DNA of 45,457 nt from NCBI GenBank assembly GCA_030066015.1, contig JASJCL010000059.1, positions 1 through 45,457 of the forward strand. The letters are read 5' to 3'. Within the stretch, counting starts at the first letter, position 1; each line of letters opens with the position of its first letter. The stretch comes from Desulfosarcinaceae bacterium (GTDB taxonomy: Bacteria; Desulfobacterota; Desulfobacteria; Desulfobacterales; Desulfosarcinaceae). Below, piece by piece: positions 16,493 through 25,267 of the stretch. Under the pieces are notes generated by a model. The model searched no databases. It was not told the origin of the DNA and was given only the letters and a program-made list of their open reading frames with translations. Made by a program: the position numbers and the translations under genes.

Positions 16493-18547
16493 TCAGACCT
16501 TGAACCGCCCCACGCGCTCCTGGAGACGATCGGCGACGGTGGAGAGATTGTCGGCGTTGGCGCTCACCTGTGCACTGGATGTGGAGATCTCCTGGAGAGA
16601 GAGGTTGACCTCGGCGATCTCTTCCGAAATGGTGGTGGCCACCGTAGAGCTCTGGCCCACATTGGCGTTGACCTCCTGAATCCCCTGGGAGGCTTGCGCG
16701 ACATTGTCGGCGATCTCCTGGCTGGTGGTGGTCTGAGCCTCTACCGCGGTGGCAATCTGGCCCACGCTCTCGTTGACATTGCCGATGACGCTGCTGATCT
16801 GTTCGATGTTACGAACCGTTTCAGTGGTGGAGGACTGGATCCCGCCGATGCGGGCGTTGATCTCCTCCGTGGCCTCAGCGGTCTGTCGGGCCAGGCCCTT
16901 GATTTCGGTGGCAACCACGGCAAAGCCCTTGCCGGCCTCTCCGGCGCGGGCCGCCTCAATGGTGGCGTTGAGGGCCAGCAGGTTGGTCTGCTCGGAAATT
17001 TCCGTGATCACCTCGGTGACCTTGCTGATCTGACGGGCCGCCTGCCCCAGTTCGGTGACTTTTTTAGTGGCACTGACCACCCTGGCCACCGCCGATTCGG
17101 TGACACCGCGGGCGCTTTCGGCACTGTCCGATATCTCCGCCGCAGAACGGGTCATCCCCTCTGTGGCGTTGGCGACCAGATTGACGTTGCCCGATGCCTG
17201 GGCGCTGCTGGCCGCCACGGCGTGCATATTGGCACTCATCTGCTCGGTGGCGGCGGCCACGCCATTGGCCCGCTCGCTCATCGCCGCAGCGCCGCCATCC
17301 ATCTGCGCGGCGATGCCGTTCAGGCTGGCAACAGATTCGGTGAGGGTGGTGGTATCGGTGGCGATCGCCGTCATCAAGGTCTGGAGTTTATCCATGAAGA
17401 GATTGAACCAGCCGCCCAACTGACCGATCTCGTCGGAACTCTCGATATCCAAGCGTTTGGTTAGGTCACCCTCCCCTTCGGCGATATCTTTGATCATGGA
17501 AACCGTGCTGTTGATGGGCCGGGTGATCTTGCCAGTGACCCATAGCGCCAGGACGACGATGCTCACCATGGCGACGCCGATCACCGCCAGAATGGCCGTG
17601 CGCAGTTCGGTGACCGAGGTCAGCATCTCCGCGACCGAGGCCGTACTGACCATGGCCCAGTTGAGCCCCTCCACTGCAATGGGATCACATCGCAGGAAGG
17701 CCTCCGCGCCCGATTCATCTCTTTTGACGACCGCACCGCTTTCACCGCTGAGGCCCTGCGCGATGAGGGGATCTGCGGCCGCCGCCCCCACCTTACCGAC
17801 CCCGACAATCCGGTCGCTGCGCAGGCTGATGCGCTCGCCGATACGGCCCACCAGATACGATTCACCGCTGGCCCCCATGCCGGTGCGCTGCTGCACGATG
17901 GCATTGATGGGAGCGGTATCGAGTCGCAGCCCCAGGTAACCGACCACCGACCCGTTGCGGCTGGTCATGCGCGTGACCAAGAATGCCGCGTACGCATCTC
18001 CGGCCGGTCCGTAAGGTTCAAAGTCAGCGATGGCGATGGCGTCTGTCGGCGCCGCTTGCAGGTCCCGGAAGGCCTTCGCCAAGCCGCTGTCCTTCAGTGT
18101 CTCGCCGTCGATGGGCTGGCTGAGGTCGGCCTGCTTGGTGACCGTGTAGACGATTTGTCCCTCCGTCGAAATCAGGTAAAGATCGACCCAGCCATAGTCC
18201 GTCAGGATCGCCTGCATGCGTGGATCGTAGGTTTGCGTCTGTTTACGGAATTCGTCGGAGTCCAACTCGCCAAAGCTGGCCTCCAAGGCCCCCTTGAACA
18301 TCCAGAGGGCATTCTGGATGTAGGGATCGTCCCGGGTGATCCGGAGAGAGGCGCGGATGCCGTTGAAGTAGCTCTCAATATGGTGTTTTTTCACCTTCTG
18401 AATAGCGGCAAATTTATCCCAAATCTCCCCCTGGAGGGCCATGGTGGCCTTGTCGAGGGAAAGATAGGTAACCGTGCTGAGAGGCACCAGGGCGATCAAT
18501 AGGAAGAGAGCGAGCAGTTTGGTCTTGATGGTCAGTCTGACAGACAT
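16493..18547 (-). CDS. Methyl-accepting chemotaxis protein with periplasmic Cache domain
   Basis: A 684-residue chemoreceptor. One N-terminal membrane segment ([19 protein letters not shown]) is followed by a double-Cache-type ligand domain (about 35-280) and a second membrane segment ([20 protein letters not shown]). HAMP (about 305-360) and a long signalling coiled coil follow, with the invariant hairpin tip [19 protein letters not shown]. The tip contacts CheA and CheW; the ligand is unknown. The C terminus (RVGRFKV) has no CheR-docking pentapeptide of the NWETF type. ATG 18547 has GGAGG upstream. It is monocistronic, with a sigma-28 promoter about 100 bases before the start, so it belongs to the motility regulon. 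The nearest genes are unrelated. Confidence 0.95.
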   Translation of the reverse strand: MSVRLTIKTKLLALFLLIALVPLSTVTYLSLDKATMALQGEIWDKFAAIQKVKKHHIESYFNGIRASLRITRDDPYIQNALWMFKGALEASFGELDSDEFRKQTQTYDPRMQAILTDYGWVDLYLISTEGQIVYTVTKQADLSQPIDGETLKDSGLAKAFRDLQAAPTDAIAIADFEPYGPAGDAYAAFLVTRMTSRNGSVVGYLGLRLDTAPINAIVQQRTGMGASGESYLVGRIGERISLRSDRIVGVGKVGAAAADPLIAQGLSGESGAVVKRDESGAEAFLRCDPIAVEGLNWAMVSTASVAEMLTSVTELRTAILAVIGVAMVSIVVLALWVTGKITRPINSTVSMIKDIAEGEGDLTKRLDIESSDEIGQLGGWFNLFMDKLQTLMTAIATDTTTLTESVASLNGIAAQMDGGAAAMSERANGVAAATEQMSANMHAVAASSAQASGNVNLVANATEGMTRSAAEISDSAESARGVTESAVARVVSATKKVTELGQAARQISKVTEVITEISEQTNLLALNATIEAARAGEAGKGFAVVATEIKGLARQTAEATEEINARIGGIQSSTTETVRNIEQISSVIGNVNESVGQIATAVEAQTTTSQEIADNVAQASQGIQEVNANVGQSSTVATTISEEIAEVNLSLQEISTSSAQVSANADNLSTVADRLQERVGRFKV

Positions 18548-18648
18548 GATGGCAACCTCCGGGAGCCCGACGCCTGGGTCGTCCCCCTGCAAGCAGATCG
18601 AATTGTCACTTCACGGGTTGGGCTGTGGGATGCTGGCTTCATCTGCCA

Positions 18649-18675
18649 ATATCGGCGTGCAACACATTTTCTTTA
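18649..18675 (-). promoter_or_regulatory. Sigma-28 (FliA) promoter of the chemoreceptor gene
   Basis: On the minus strand TAAAGAAA (18675-18668), an 11-base spacer and GCCGATAT (18656-18649) match the flagellar consensus TAAAGTTT-N11-GCCGATAA at 13 of 16 positions with exact spacing. It faces the chemoreceptor gene. Confidence 0.85.
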
Positions 18676-18797
18676 TACGCTTAGGGGAGACGGGCGAAAG
18701 ATGCGGTAGGATCGAAAATGAGAAGGATGGACGGGCGGATCGGTCTGGCCGCGGAAGGAAGGTCAAGGGGGCATCCGGTGGCGGGTAAACGCGGTCT

Positions 18798-19733
18798 TCA
18801 GCTGACGGGGGGTCTCAAGAATTGTTGGGCGACGGCGTCCCAGCAATCACGCGGCAGGTGGCTGAGAATATCCGCGACGAGGTGCCCGCCATCCGCCGCC
18901 AGGGGTCCCAGTTGCGAGTCGATGACGGCATGCAGGGCCTCGATGTCGCTTTCCAGATGGGCGGTGGCCTCCTCCCCCATGAGCAGCGCGCGCACGTCAG
19001 AGCGCAGGTCCTCGGCATGGGCCAGAAGGAGCCACCCTTCCCCGTATGGATCCGAATTGAGCAGATCGGGCGTCTCCACCACCCGTGTATTGGCGGCGGT
19101 AACCACGCCGCTGACCGGCGCCAGAAGTTCGGCCCGCCAGCGCTGGCGGTTCAATCCGATGACCGGCAAATCGCGCTGCAGGGGCTTGCCCATGAGGGGC
19201 AGGTCGAGCGCATCTGGCGTTCCGAAGAGTTGGCTGGCGAAAGCGTCCAGCCCAATACGGACCTCTCCATCGGTCTCCAGCCGCACCCAGCTGTGACCGC
19301 GGTGCAGGTAGTAGCCCTGGGGGAACTTCACCCCGCGTACCTCCTGCACGGCAACCGGCCGCAACACGGCATGCACGCTGAATTGATCTTGAAAATACTG
19401 ATCGAATTCACAGCTGCCGCAGACGTAGTCGTTGGTGCAACTGCGGAAGGCGATGCGCTGTTTCATGGAATGGATGCAGGGACGCCGTTGGGGCGGCAAG
19501 GCCATGAGTGCATCACGCCAAAAGAGGATCCGCTGACGGGCGGTGGTGGGCGGTTTTCCGCGCTTGGACCGCCGGCGGTTTTCTTCGGCGACCCGACGCA
19601 GGGTCTTGTCGAACCGACAGACACGGCAGTCAAAATCGATGGCGCAGTGCTTGAATTTCACCACCCCGGCCTGCATCCAGATGCAGGCCGGGTGATTGGT
19701 GTGGGATTGGGCCGTTCGACGCAAACCGGCCAT
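18798..19733 (-). CDS. H-protein-like protein with duplicated CX12CX5CX2C motif (copy 2)
   Basis: A 311-residue protein. Its N-terminal half has two copies of C-X12-C-X5-C-X2-C: Cys17, 30, 36, 39 and Cys86, 99, 105, 108. The C-terminal half resembles the glycine-cleavage H-protein fold (GHSWVRLETDGEVRIGL, then APVSGVV, then DPYGEGWLL). The lysine that carries lipoate in real H-proteins is Arg here, so a role in glycine cleavage is unlikely. The cysteine sets probably bind zinc or Fe-S; which one cannot be told. It is a paralogue of the preceding gene, 9 bases away and certainly co-transcribed. No gcvT, gcvP or lipoate genes are nearby. It may act as a redox or scaffold protein; the function is unknown. 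Confidence 0.7.
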   Translation of the reverse strand: MAGLRRTAQSHTNHPACIWMQAGVVKFKHCAIDFDCRVCRFDKTLRRVAEENRRRSKRGKPPTTARQRILFWRDALMALPPQRRPCIHSMKQRIAFRSCTNDYVCGSCEFDQYFQDQFSVHAVLRPVAVQEVRGVKFPQGYYLHRGHSWVRLETDGEVRIGLDAFASQLFGTPDALDLPLMGKPLQRDLPVIGLNRQRWRAELLAPVSGVVTAANTRVVETPDLLNSDPYGEGWLLLAHAEDLRSDVRALLMGEEATAHLESDIEALHAVIDSQLGPLAADGGHLVADILSHLPRDCWDAVAQQFLRPPVS

Positions 19734-19742
19734 GGCGTCACC

Positions 19743-20744
19743 TCATCCGGTTTTCAGGAAAGTACGGGCCAGATCGCGCCAGTTCAGGTCCGGCAAACTG
19801 CCGAACAGATCCGGGCCAAAGCTGCCACCATCTGCAGCCAGCGGCCCGGCGACCGCCTCCACCATCCCTTCGAGGGCCCCCACCTCTGCGTGCATCCACT
19901 CGAGGCAGCCCTCGTTGGACATCAGCTGTTTGGCGGCGGTTTTCACTTCGGGAGTGCGCACCAGGAAGAGCCAGCCGTCGCCATAGGGCTCGCGGTGCGC
20001 CATGCCGGGATCTTCGACAACCCGCTGGTTGACCTCGACGATAACACCGCCCACCGGCGACCGCACGTCCGCCAGGTGGTCGTCCCGCCGCAGGCCCCAG
20101 CCCACCTGGTTGTGGTCGAGCTCCTTGCCCATCAGCGGCAGATCAAAGGCGTCGACCTTACCGAAAACCTTGTGCGTGAAATCGTCCAGGCCCAATCGGA
20201 GATAGCCGCCGCTCTCAATGCGGGCCCAGGCGTGTCCATTGTGAAAATGGTAGTCTTTGGGCACTTCAAACCCCTTGACCTGCATCACCTCCCGGGGCAG
20301 CGTCTTGGTTTTGGGAGAGAGGGTATCTTCAAAGTACTGGTCGAACTCGCAGCTGTCGCACATATAGTCATAGGGGCAAGAGCGCCGCGGCATCCGGCCG
20401 GTGAGGCTATGGCGGCAAACCCGTTCCAGAGCCGGTTTGCGGCGCATGGCGTCCTGCCAGCTGATCTGCTTGCCCTTGGCGACCTTCTGCTGCATGGCAC
20501 CATCATACTTGCAATCGATACAGTCGTAATAGTTATTGCAGCTCTTGAACTTGACGGCGCCGGCCTGCATCCAGAGGCAGGGCGTCTCCGCCTGGGCCTG
20601 TTTGTCGGGTTTGATCATCCAGACCTGTCCCCCAAGCACGGTACCGATTCCCGACCGAGGCCCCTGGGCAGCACCATTGGCTTTGGTATAGGTGGAGCCG
20701 TAACCGGTGTGGCTTCTTTTGCTGTCCCGTTGTTTTACCGCCAT
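19743..20744 (-). CDS. H-protein-like protein with duplicated CX12CX5CX2C motif (copy 1)
   Basis: A 333-residue paralogue of its downstream neighbour. A basic, Gly-rich N-terminal tail (about 50 residues) precedes two copies of C-X12-C-X5-C-X2-C: Cys56, 69, 75, 78 and Cys110, 123, 129, 132. The first sits in CLWMQAGAVKFK and CIDC, the second in CRHSL and CDSCEFDQYFED. From about residue 155 there is an H-protein-like fold (GHAWARIESGGYLRLGLDDF, then SPVGGVIVEVN). At the lipoyl-lysine position there is Asp222. ATG 20744 is supported by AAGGAG upstream. There is no signal peptide or membrane segment. It is the first gene of the two-gene operon, whose promoter is probably in the AT-rich stretch near 20890-20950. 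Confidence 0.7.
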   Translation of the reverse strand: MAVKQRDSKRSHTGYGSTYTKANGAAQGPRSGIGTVLGGQVWMIKPDKQAQAETPCLWMQAGAVKFKSCNNYYDCIDCKYDGAMQQKVAKGKQISWQDAMRRKPALERVCRHSLTGRMPRRSCPYDYMCDSCEFDQYFEDTLSPKTKTLPREVMQVKGFEVPKDYHFHNGHAWARIESGGYLRLGLDDFTHKVFGKVDAFDLPLMGKELDHNQVGWGLRRDDHLADVRSPVGGVIVEVNQRVVEDPGMAHREPYGDGWLFLVRTPEVKTAAKQLMSNEGCLEWMHAEVGALEGMVEAVAGPLAADGGSFGPDLFGSLPDLNWRDLARTFLKTG

Positions 20745-21063
20745 CGCTACTCTCCTTGAATAGGGTTTGGGGAAAGTGGTTACACACTCTGCGGAGCCGC
20801 CGGCCCAGCGGCGATGCTTGCCCGGTAAGGAGGCTGCCCCGATCTCGTCATGAGGTGCAAATACCCGAGAGCAAAGCATATGCCAGCGAAATAAATATCC
20901 ACCTATCTAATTGGAATTTATATATATTATTATCATACCGCCCCTGTCCGAGTTGGCGGTCGCCCCAGACGCTGTGGAATAAATCAACAACGCCCGTCGT
21001 GAAGCGATGCTTTTCCGGCCGACCGGAAGCGTTTACGCATTTATTTCAGGCAATTGACCGACA
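20745..21063. other. Intergenic region with an AT-rich promoter-like stretch
   Basis: Divergent region between the H-protein-like operon and the rubrerythrin-like gene. Bases 20885-20940 are strikingly AT-rich against the GC-rich background, with TATATATATTATTATCAT-type sequence. This is a likely promoter or metal/peroxide-regulator site for the leftward operon, but no clean -35/-10 pair or Fur/PerR box could be fixed by eye. No gene seen. Confidence 0.35.
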
Positions 21064-21102
21064 TGTTGGCTTTTACGACAGCAGGTGTCGGCTTTTGCGA
21101 CA
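21064..21102 (+). promoter_or_regulatory. Two phased operator-like palindromic repeats
   Basis: TGTTGGCTTTTACGACA (21064-21080) and TGTCGGCTTTTGCGACA (21086-21102) are 15/17 identical direct repeats. Each has palindromic ends (TGTCG/CGACA in the second copy). Their start-to-start distance is 22 bases, two helical turns, so a regulator would bind both on the same face. They lie about 50 bases upstream of the promoter of the rubrerythrin-like gene. Confidence 0.6.
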
Positions 21103-21154
21103 CTCAAGGGCGGGCAACGCTCCCGCCATCCTCCCCGCCGCCGTAAGGCAGGTG

Positions 21155-21182
21155 TTGACTTGCAGGTGTGGGGCGTTATTAT
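21155..21182 (+). promoter_or_regulatory. Sigma-70 promoter of the rubrerythrin-like gene
   Basis: TTGACT (21155-21160), a 16-base spacer and TATTAT (21177-21182) form a good vegetative promoter, about 118 bases before the start codon. Confidence 0.6.
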
Positions 21183-21299
21183 TGGGGGTCGATTGTGACG
21201 ACATCATCCCTTGCACCTCGCTTTTAAAACGAACCCCCCCAGGGCAGGCATCGAAATTCGACGCCTGCGCCAACCCGACGGAAGAAAGGACCGCAGCAG

Positions 21300-21806
21300 A
21301 TGGATTTTCAAAATTTGAAAGAGGTCATTACCTTTGCCATCGAAAGGGAGATCGAAGCAGCAGATTTCTACGAAGAGAACAGCAAGGCCGAGTCCATGTC
21401 GGGCAAGAAGGAGATGCTATTAGAGTTCGCCGCCGAAGAGCGCAAACACCAGCGATTGCTGGAGTCCTATCTGAATCAATGCGTGGCCGATGGCCAGGAG
21501 GGTTTCACGGAGGACGCCTGCATCATCGACGGCCTGGAGAACTACAAGTTCAAATGGATCACCGACATCAAGCGCAGCAATTACATCGCGGAGCTCGAGT
21601 ACAAGCCGGGCATGGCCTACAATGAACTCCTGATGTTGGCCATGAAGCGGGAGGAGCATGCCCTGGCGCTTTACAACAAATTGCTCGACGAAGCGGACAC
21701 GGACAGCGCCAAGACGCTGTTTAAGATGCTCTGCCAGGAGGAGGCCAAGCACAAGCTGGCGCTGGAGACGATGTACGACGACTTCATGGCCGAAATGGGG
21801 GATTAG
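21300..21806 (+). CDS. Rubrerythrin-like ferritin-family diiron protein
   Basis: A 168-residue four-helix-bundle protein of the rubrerythrin/ferritin-like group, without the C-terminal rubredoxin domain. Diiron-site motifs occur in both halves: E19 region (IEREIEAADFYEE) with E46-E47-H50 (EERKH), then EEHALALYNKL with EEAKH. Such proteins reduce peroxide or handle iron in anaerobes; lacking rubredoxin, it would need an external electron donor. The start ATG at 21300 has a GAAAGGA ribosome binding site. It is monocistronic, followed by a strong hairpin. It is preceded by a sigma-70 promoter and two phased operator repeats, so expression is probably controlled by a dedicated regulator. Confidence 0.88.
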   Translation: MDFQNLKEVITFAIEREIEAADFYEENSKAESMSGKKEMLLEFAAEERKHQRLLESYLNQCVADGQEGFTEDACIIDGLENYKFKWITDIKRSNYIAELEYKPGMAYNELLMLAMKREEHALALYNKLLDEADTDSAKTLFKMLCQEEAKHKLALETMYDDFMAEMGD

Positions 21807-21863
21807 GCGCCCTATTCGAACCAGCACCTGCCGCAGCGGCCGCGGTGGTGGCCGCCCATCGAG

Positions 21864-21890
21864 ATCCCGGCCAGTGGCCCTGGCCGGGAT
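21864..21890 (+). terminator. Terminator-like hairpin after the rubrerythrin-like gene
   Basis: ATCCCGGCCAG (21864-21874) and CTGGCCGGGAT (21880-21890) form an 11-bp perfect stem with a 5-base loop, 58 bases after the stop. No T-tract follows, so termination is probable but not certain. Confidence 0.55.
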
Positions 21891-22050
21891 GGATACAGCG
21901 GTGGCCTGAAACTCGAACGCGGCGCTCCACTCGAGACGGAATCGCCCGCGCCGTCAGACGACAAGCTTGAGACGACCTTATCGGTCAACTGCACGCTTAG
22001 AAGCGGCGTTTTGATCTTCGATCGCACCCATCCACTAACCGTGTGAATCC

Positions 22051-23004
22051 GTGCCGCTCCCCACAAAACCCAAACTGATCGTCATCTGCGGGCCCACCGG
22101 TGTGGGCAAAACCCGTTTTGCCATCGACCTGGCCCAACGCTTCAACGGCGAGATCATCGGCGCCGACTCCCTGCAAATCTACCAGGAACTCGCCATCGGG
22201 ACTGCCAAGCCCACGGCGCAGGAGCGCGCCCAGGTACCGCACCACCTCGTTGACTGCATCCCACCGGAGATGGACTTTTCGGCGGCCGATTATGGTCGGC
22301 AGGCCAGAGCAATCGTCACGAAACTGCTTGAACGCGGCAAACGCCCCTTCGTGGTGGGCGGCACCGGATTATATATCAAGGCGCTCCTGCAAGGGTTGAC
22401 AGAGGCCGCGCCCAGCGACAAGGCGGTGCGCGACGCCCTGCGCAGGGAAGCAGCGCAGCAGGGTCTCGGACACCTCTACCAACGTCTGATACGGGTAGAC
22501 CCTCTGTCTGCCGCCCGCATTCATCCCAACGACCAATTTCGCATTCTCCGTGCACTGGAGGTCCACACCCTCACTGGGCACCCCATGAGTGCGGCCCAGG
22601 CGTCCCATCGCTTTGCCGCCTCTCCCTACCGAAGCCTGAAAATCGGCCTGCACTGCGAACGGGCAGCCCTGTATGCCCGCATCGATGCCCGCGTCGACGC
22701 CATGTTGGCGGAAGGTTTCCTCGACGAAGTACGCCGACTGCGTGCCGCTGGTCTGGATCCACAGACCAAGGCGCTGCAGGCGCTTGGATATCGCCATCTG
22801 AACGCCTATCTTGACGGGAAATGCCATTGGGAGGATGCTGTCCGGACCCTCAAGCGGGATCACCGCCGCTACGCCAAGCGACAGCTGACCTGGTTCGGCG
22901 GCGACCCCGAAGTGCACTGGATGGCGCCTTCGGCGGTCAGCGCGGCCGCCGAATTGGTGGCGGTTTTTCTTTCCGCCGAGACCCGATCGCCCCTGCAGAA
23001 ATAG
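22051..23004 (+). CDS. miaA: tRNA dimethylallyltransferase MiaA
   Basis: A 317-residue enzyme that transfers dimethylallyl from DMAPP to N6 of A37 in tRNAs reading UNN codons. Family motifs are complete: P-loop GPTGVGKT near the N terminus, the DSLQIYQELAIGTAKPT tRNA-binding loop, HHLVD, VGGTGLYIKAL, and the C-terminal RYAKRQLTWF motif. Length is normal. The GTG start at 22051 has no strong ribosome binding site but fits the family N terminus. It is isolated here: mutL and hfq, its partners elsewhere, are not adjacent. Confidence 0.97.
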   Translation: MPLPTKPKLIVICGPTGVGKTRFAIDLAQRFNGEIIGADSLQIYQELAIGTAKPTAQERAQVPHHLVDCIPPEMDFSAADYGRQARAIVTKLLERGKRPFVVGGTGLYIKALLQGLTEAAPSDKAVRDALRREAAQQGLGHLYQRLIRVDPLSAARIHPNDQFRILRALEVHTLTGHPMSAAQASHRFAASPYRSLKIGLHCERAALYARIDARVDAMLAEGFLDEVRRLRAAGLDPQTKALQALGYRHLNAYLDGKCHWEDAVRTLKRDHRRYAKRQLTWFGGDPEVHWMAPSAVSAAAELVAVFLSAETRSPLQK

Positions 23005-23032
23005 CTCCCGCCGAGAGTTCCGCCCCCTCTTC

Positions 23033-23061
23033 TTGACAAGCAAATCCTCCTGGATGAGAAT
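23033..23061 (+). promoter_or_regulatory. Sigma-70 promoter of the binding-protein operon
   Basis: Perfect -35 TTGACA (23033-23038), a 17-base spacer and -10 GAGAAT (23056-23061), 45 bases before the first binding-protein gene. It could drive both binding proteins and the kinase downstream. Confidence 0.6.
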
Positions 23062-23106
23062 AATTGCTAGCCACGCTTCTCGCACGCATCCGGAGGCGCC
23101 GACGAA

Positions 23107-24105
23107 ATGCCCGCTGGTAGAACGTTTATTCCAATCCTGACCATCGTCTGCCTGGCGCTCGCCGCATTTTCCCATCTCGCTCGGGCCAGCGCCCACCGGG
23201 TCCTGGTGGTGATGAGCTACGAACGGCAAAACCCCTGGGAGCAGGAAATCCGCCAAGGCCTCGAGGCGATCCTCAGAGATCACTGCGAATTACGCTTCTT
23301 TTATATGGACACCAAACGCCACCTGGCACAAGGCCCGGCAATGGCCAAGGAGGCTCTGGCACTCTACCACCGCTTCAGCCCCCAGGGCGTCATCGCTGCC
23401 GACGACAACGCCCAGTCCCTCTTCGTCGTCCCCTATCTCCGCAACCGGGAAGAGACTGCGGTGATCTTCTGTGGTGTCAACAGCGAACCCGAAGCATACG
23501 GCTACCCGGCCGCCAATGTCACTGGCGTCCTGGAACGCCCGCACTTCCGCGAGGCCATCGCCTTTGCCCAGATGCTGCAGCCCGAAATCCGCACCGTTGG
23601 TTTCCTGATGCGGGATACCCCAACAACCAGGGCGATCAAGGCCAATATCGAATTGGAATGGAATACCTATCCAGCCGAAACACTGCCCATCACCACCATC
23701 AACACCTTTGCGGAAGCCAAACGGGCAGTGGCTCGATTCCGCAAATCATGCGACGCGCTGGTGCTAACCAATCTCAACGCCTTGCTGGATGAAGCGGGTG
23801 CACCGCTCACCGAAGCCGCCGTCATCGATCCTTTGGTGCAGGACTTCGGTAAGGCGACCCTCGGGACAAGCCCATACCATGTACAATTCGGCACCTTGCT
23901 GACGGTGGCCAACAGCGGTGTCGAACAGGGCACGCTGGCCGGCGGCATGATGCTCCAGTATTTGCGGGGTACACCCGTCAGCAAGCTGCCCATCACCCGC
24001 AACCGCAGGGGCCAACGGATGATCAACCTGAAGACCATGCGCGCATTGGGCATAACACCCATCCCGGCCGCACTGGTGGGGGTGGCCTATTATGGCGAGG
24101 AGTAG
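23107..24105 (+). CDS. Periplasmic substrate-binding protein (ABC_sub_bind/TrpX-like), copy 1
   Basis: A 332-residue exported protein. The N terminus is a signal peptide (IPILTIVCLALAAFSHLARA). The mature part has the two-lobed periplasmic binding fold (RVLVVMSYER, then PQGVIAADDNAQSLFVVPYL, then VIFCGVNSEPEAYGYP and NVTGVLER). ATG 23107 has GGAGG upstream. It is a close paralogue of the next gene, which begins immediately after it. No permease or ATPase gene is in the neighbourhood, and the following gene is a membrane kinase, so it may serve as a ligand sensor for that kinase rather than for transport. The ligand is unknown. Confidence 0.82.
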   Translation: MPAGRTFIPILTIVCLALAAFSHLARASAHRVLVVMSYERQNPWEQEIRQGLEAILRDHCELRFFYMDTKRHLAQGPAMAKEALALYHRFSPQGVIAADDNAQSLFVVPYLRNREETAVIFCGVNSEPEAYGYPAANVTGVLERPHFREAIAFAQMLQPEIRTVGFLMRDTPTTRAIKANIELEWNTYPAETLPITTINTFAEAKRAVARFRKSCDALVLTNLNALLDEAGAPLTEAAVIDPLVQDFGKATLGTSPYHVQFGTLLTVANSGVEQGTLAGGMMLQYLRGTPVSKLPITRNRRGQRMINLKTMRALGITPIPAALVGVAYYGEE

Positions 24106-24109
24106 CGCA

Positions 24110-25180
24110 GTGGGGGATAAGAGCGCCCGCGCTGAGCGCGCGGATCTGACGCAACATGCCGGGCGGCCTCCGACCCACCGCCGACCGCGGGCCGGCATCG
24201 CGGCAGGCATCCTGGTGGCCGTCGTCGCACTCATGCTGCTGCAGCCGACGCATGCCGAGGTCCGCCCAAGCATCCTGGTGGTCATGAGCTACGGCGTGGA
24301 GCACGAATGGTGTCGCGCCATTCGCCGCGCGATCGAAGAACGGCTGGGCGAAGCATATGAATTGCATTTTATCTATCTCAACTCCCGCGCCCAGCCCCAT
24401 CAGATCACCAAGAAAGCCGCGTCTGCCTATGATCGCTATTTGACGCTCAAACCGCACGGCGTCATCGCAGTGGATGACAATGCCCAGTCGTTTTTCGTCG
24501 TCCCCTATCTACGGAATCAAACGGAAACCCCGGTGATCTTCTGTGGCGTCAATGGCGCTCCGGAGGCCTATGGCTATCCCTGCAGCAATGTCACCGGTGT
24601 GTTGGAACGCTATCACATCAAAGAGACCCTGGCGCTTTTGCACCAACTGGTGCCCGGGATTCAGCGGGTGGCGTTTATTGGGCTGGACGCTCCCACCGGC
24701 CGCCTGATGCTGGACCAGGCCCGGGACGAGGCCCCCGGTCTGGCACTGACTGAGACGCAATTTTGGGCCGTGGCGACCTATGAGGAACTGCTGGCATTGA
24801 CCGACCGCCTGCACAACGAAGTGGACGCCCTCTACCTGAGCATCTTGAGAGGGATTGCGGACAAAACCGGCGCCCGTCCTTCGGATCGGGACATCATCCG
24901 TACGCTCACCGCGGTGTTCCAGAAACCCGTGGTGAGTGCCGCCTTCTACGACCTGCCCCACGGTGTGCTCTGTTCGGTCGTCCACACAGGGGAGGAGCAG
25001 GGCCGCTTGGCCGCCGACCTCATGCGCAAAGCGCTGACGGGCACGCCCATCGCGCAACTGCCCATCACGCGTAACTATAACGGCCGACGCATCATAAATG
25101 TATCCGCCCTCCAAGCCTTGGGCATCAAACCGCGCCCGATTCAGCTGCGGGGGGCCAAATTGATTCGGAATGACCCGTGA
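24110..25180 (+). CDS. Periplasmic substrate-binding protein (ABC_sub_bind/TrpX-like), copy 2
   Basis: A 356-residue paralogue of the preceding protein. A long basic leader is followed by a membrane/signal segment (GILVAVVALMLLQPTHA) and the same binding fold with shared blocks (GVIAVDDNAQSFFVVPYLRN, then VIFCGVNGAPEAYGYP). GTG 24110 is preferred because GAGGAG lies 7 bases before it; ATG 24092 in the same frame would overlap the previous gene by 14 bases and has no such site. It lies 4 bases after copy 1 and 87 bases before the membrane kinase. The pair diverges enough to bind different ligands or to form a heteromeric sensor. Confidence 0.8.
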   Translation: MGDKSARAERADLTQHAGRPPTHRRPRAGIAAGILVAVVALMLLQPTHAEVRPSILVVMSYGVEHEWCRAIRRAIEERLGEAYELHFIYLNSRAQPHQITKKAASAYDRYLTLKPHGVIAVDDNAQSFFVVPYLRNQTETPVIFCGVNGAPEAYGYPCSNVTGVLERYHIKETLALLHQLVPGIQRVAFIGLDAPTGRLMLDQARDEAPGLALTETQFWAVATYEELLALTDRLHNEVDALYLSILRGIADKTGARPSDRDIIRTLTAVFQKPVVSAAFYDLPHGVLCSVVHTGEEQGRLAADLMRKALTGTPIAQLPITRNYNGRRIINVSALQALGIKPRPIQLRGAKLIRNDP

Positions 25181-25267
25181 TCGCCCTATCACGCCGTCTG
25201 GCCGTCATCACTGATCCGTTGCGGGTGACGATCGACCACTCCCGCATCTTGCCGTGAGCTGCCCAAA

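Noticed and set aside
18798-20744. The H-protein-like pair as glycine-cleavage GcvH
   Set aside because: The lipoyl lysine is Arg or Asp, there is a long cysteine-repeat region, and no gcvT, gcvP or lipoate genes are near.
21143-21175. Sigma-54 promoter before the rubrerythrin-like gene
   Set aside because: A GG...GC pair is present near TTGCA, but the spacing is 9 rather than 10 bases and the -24 hexamer is poor. The sigma-70 match is better.
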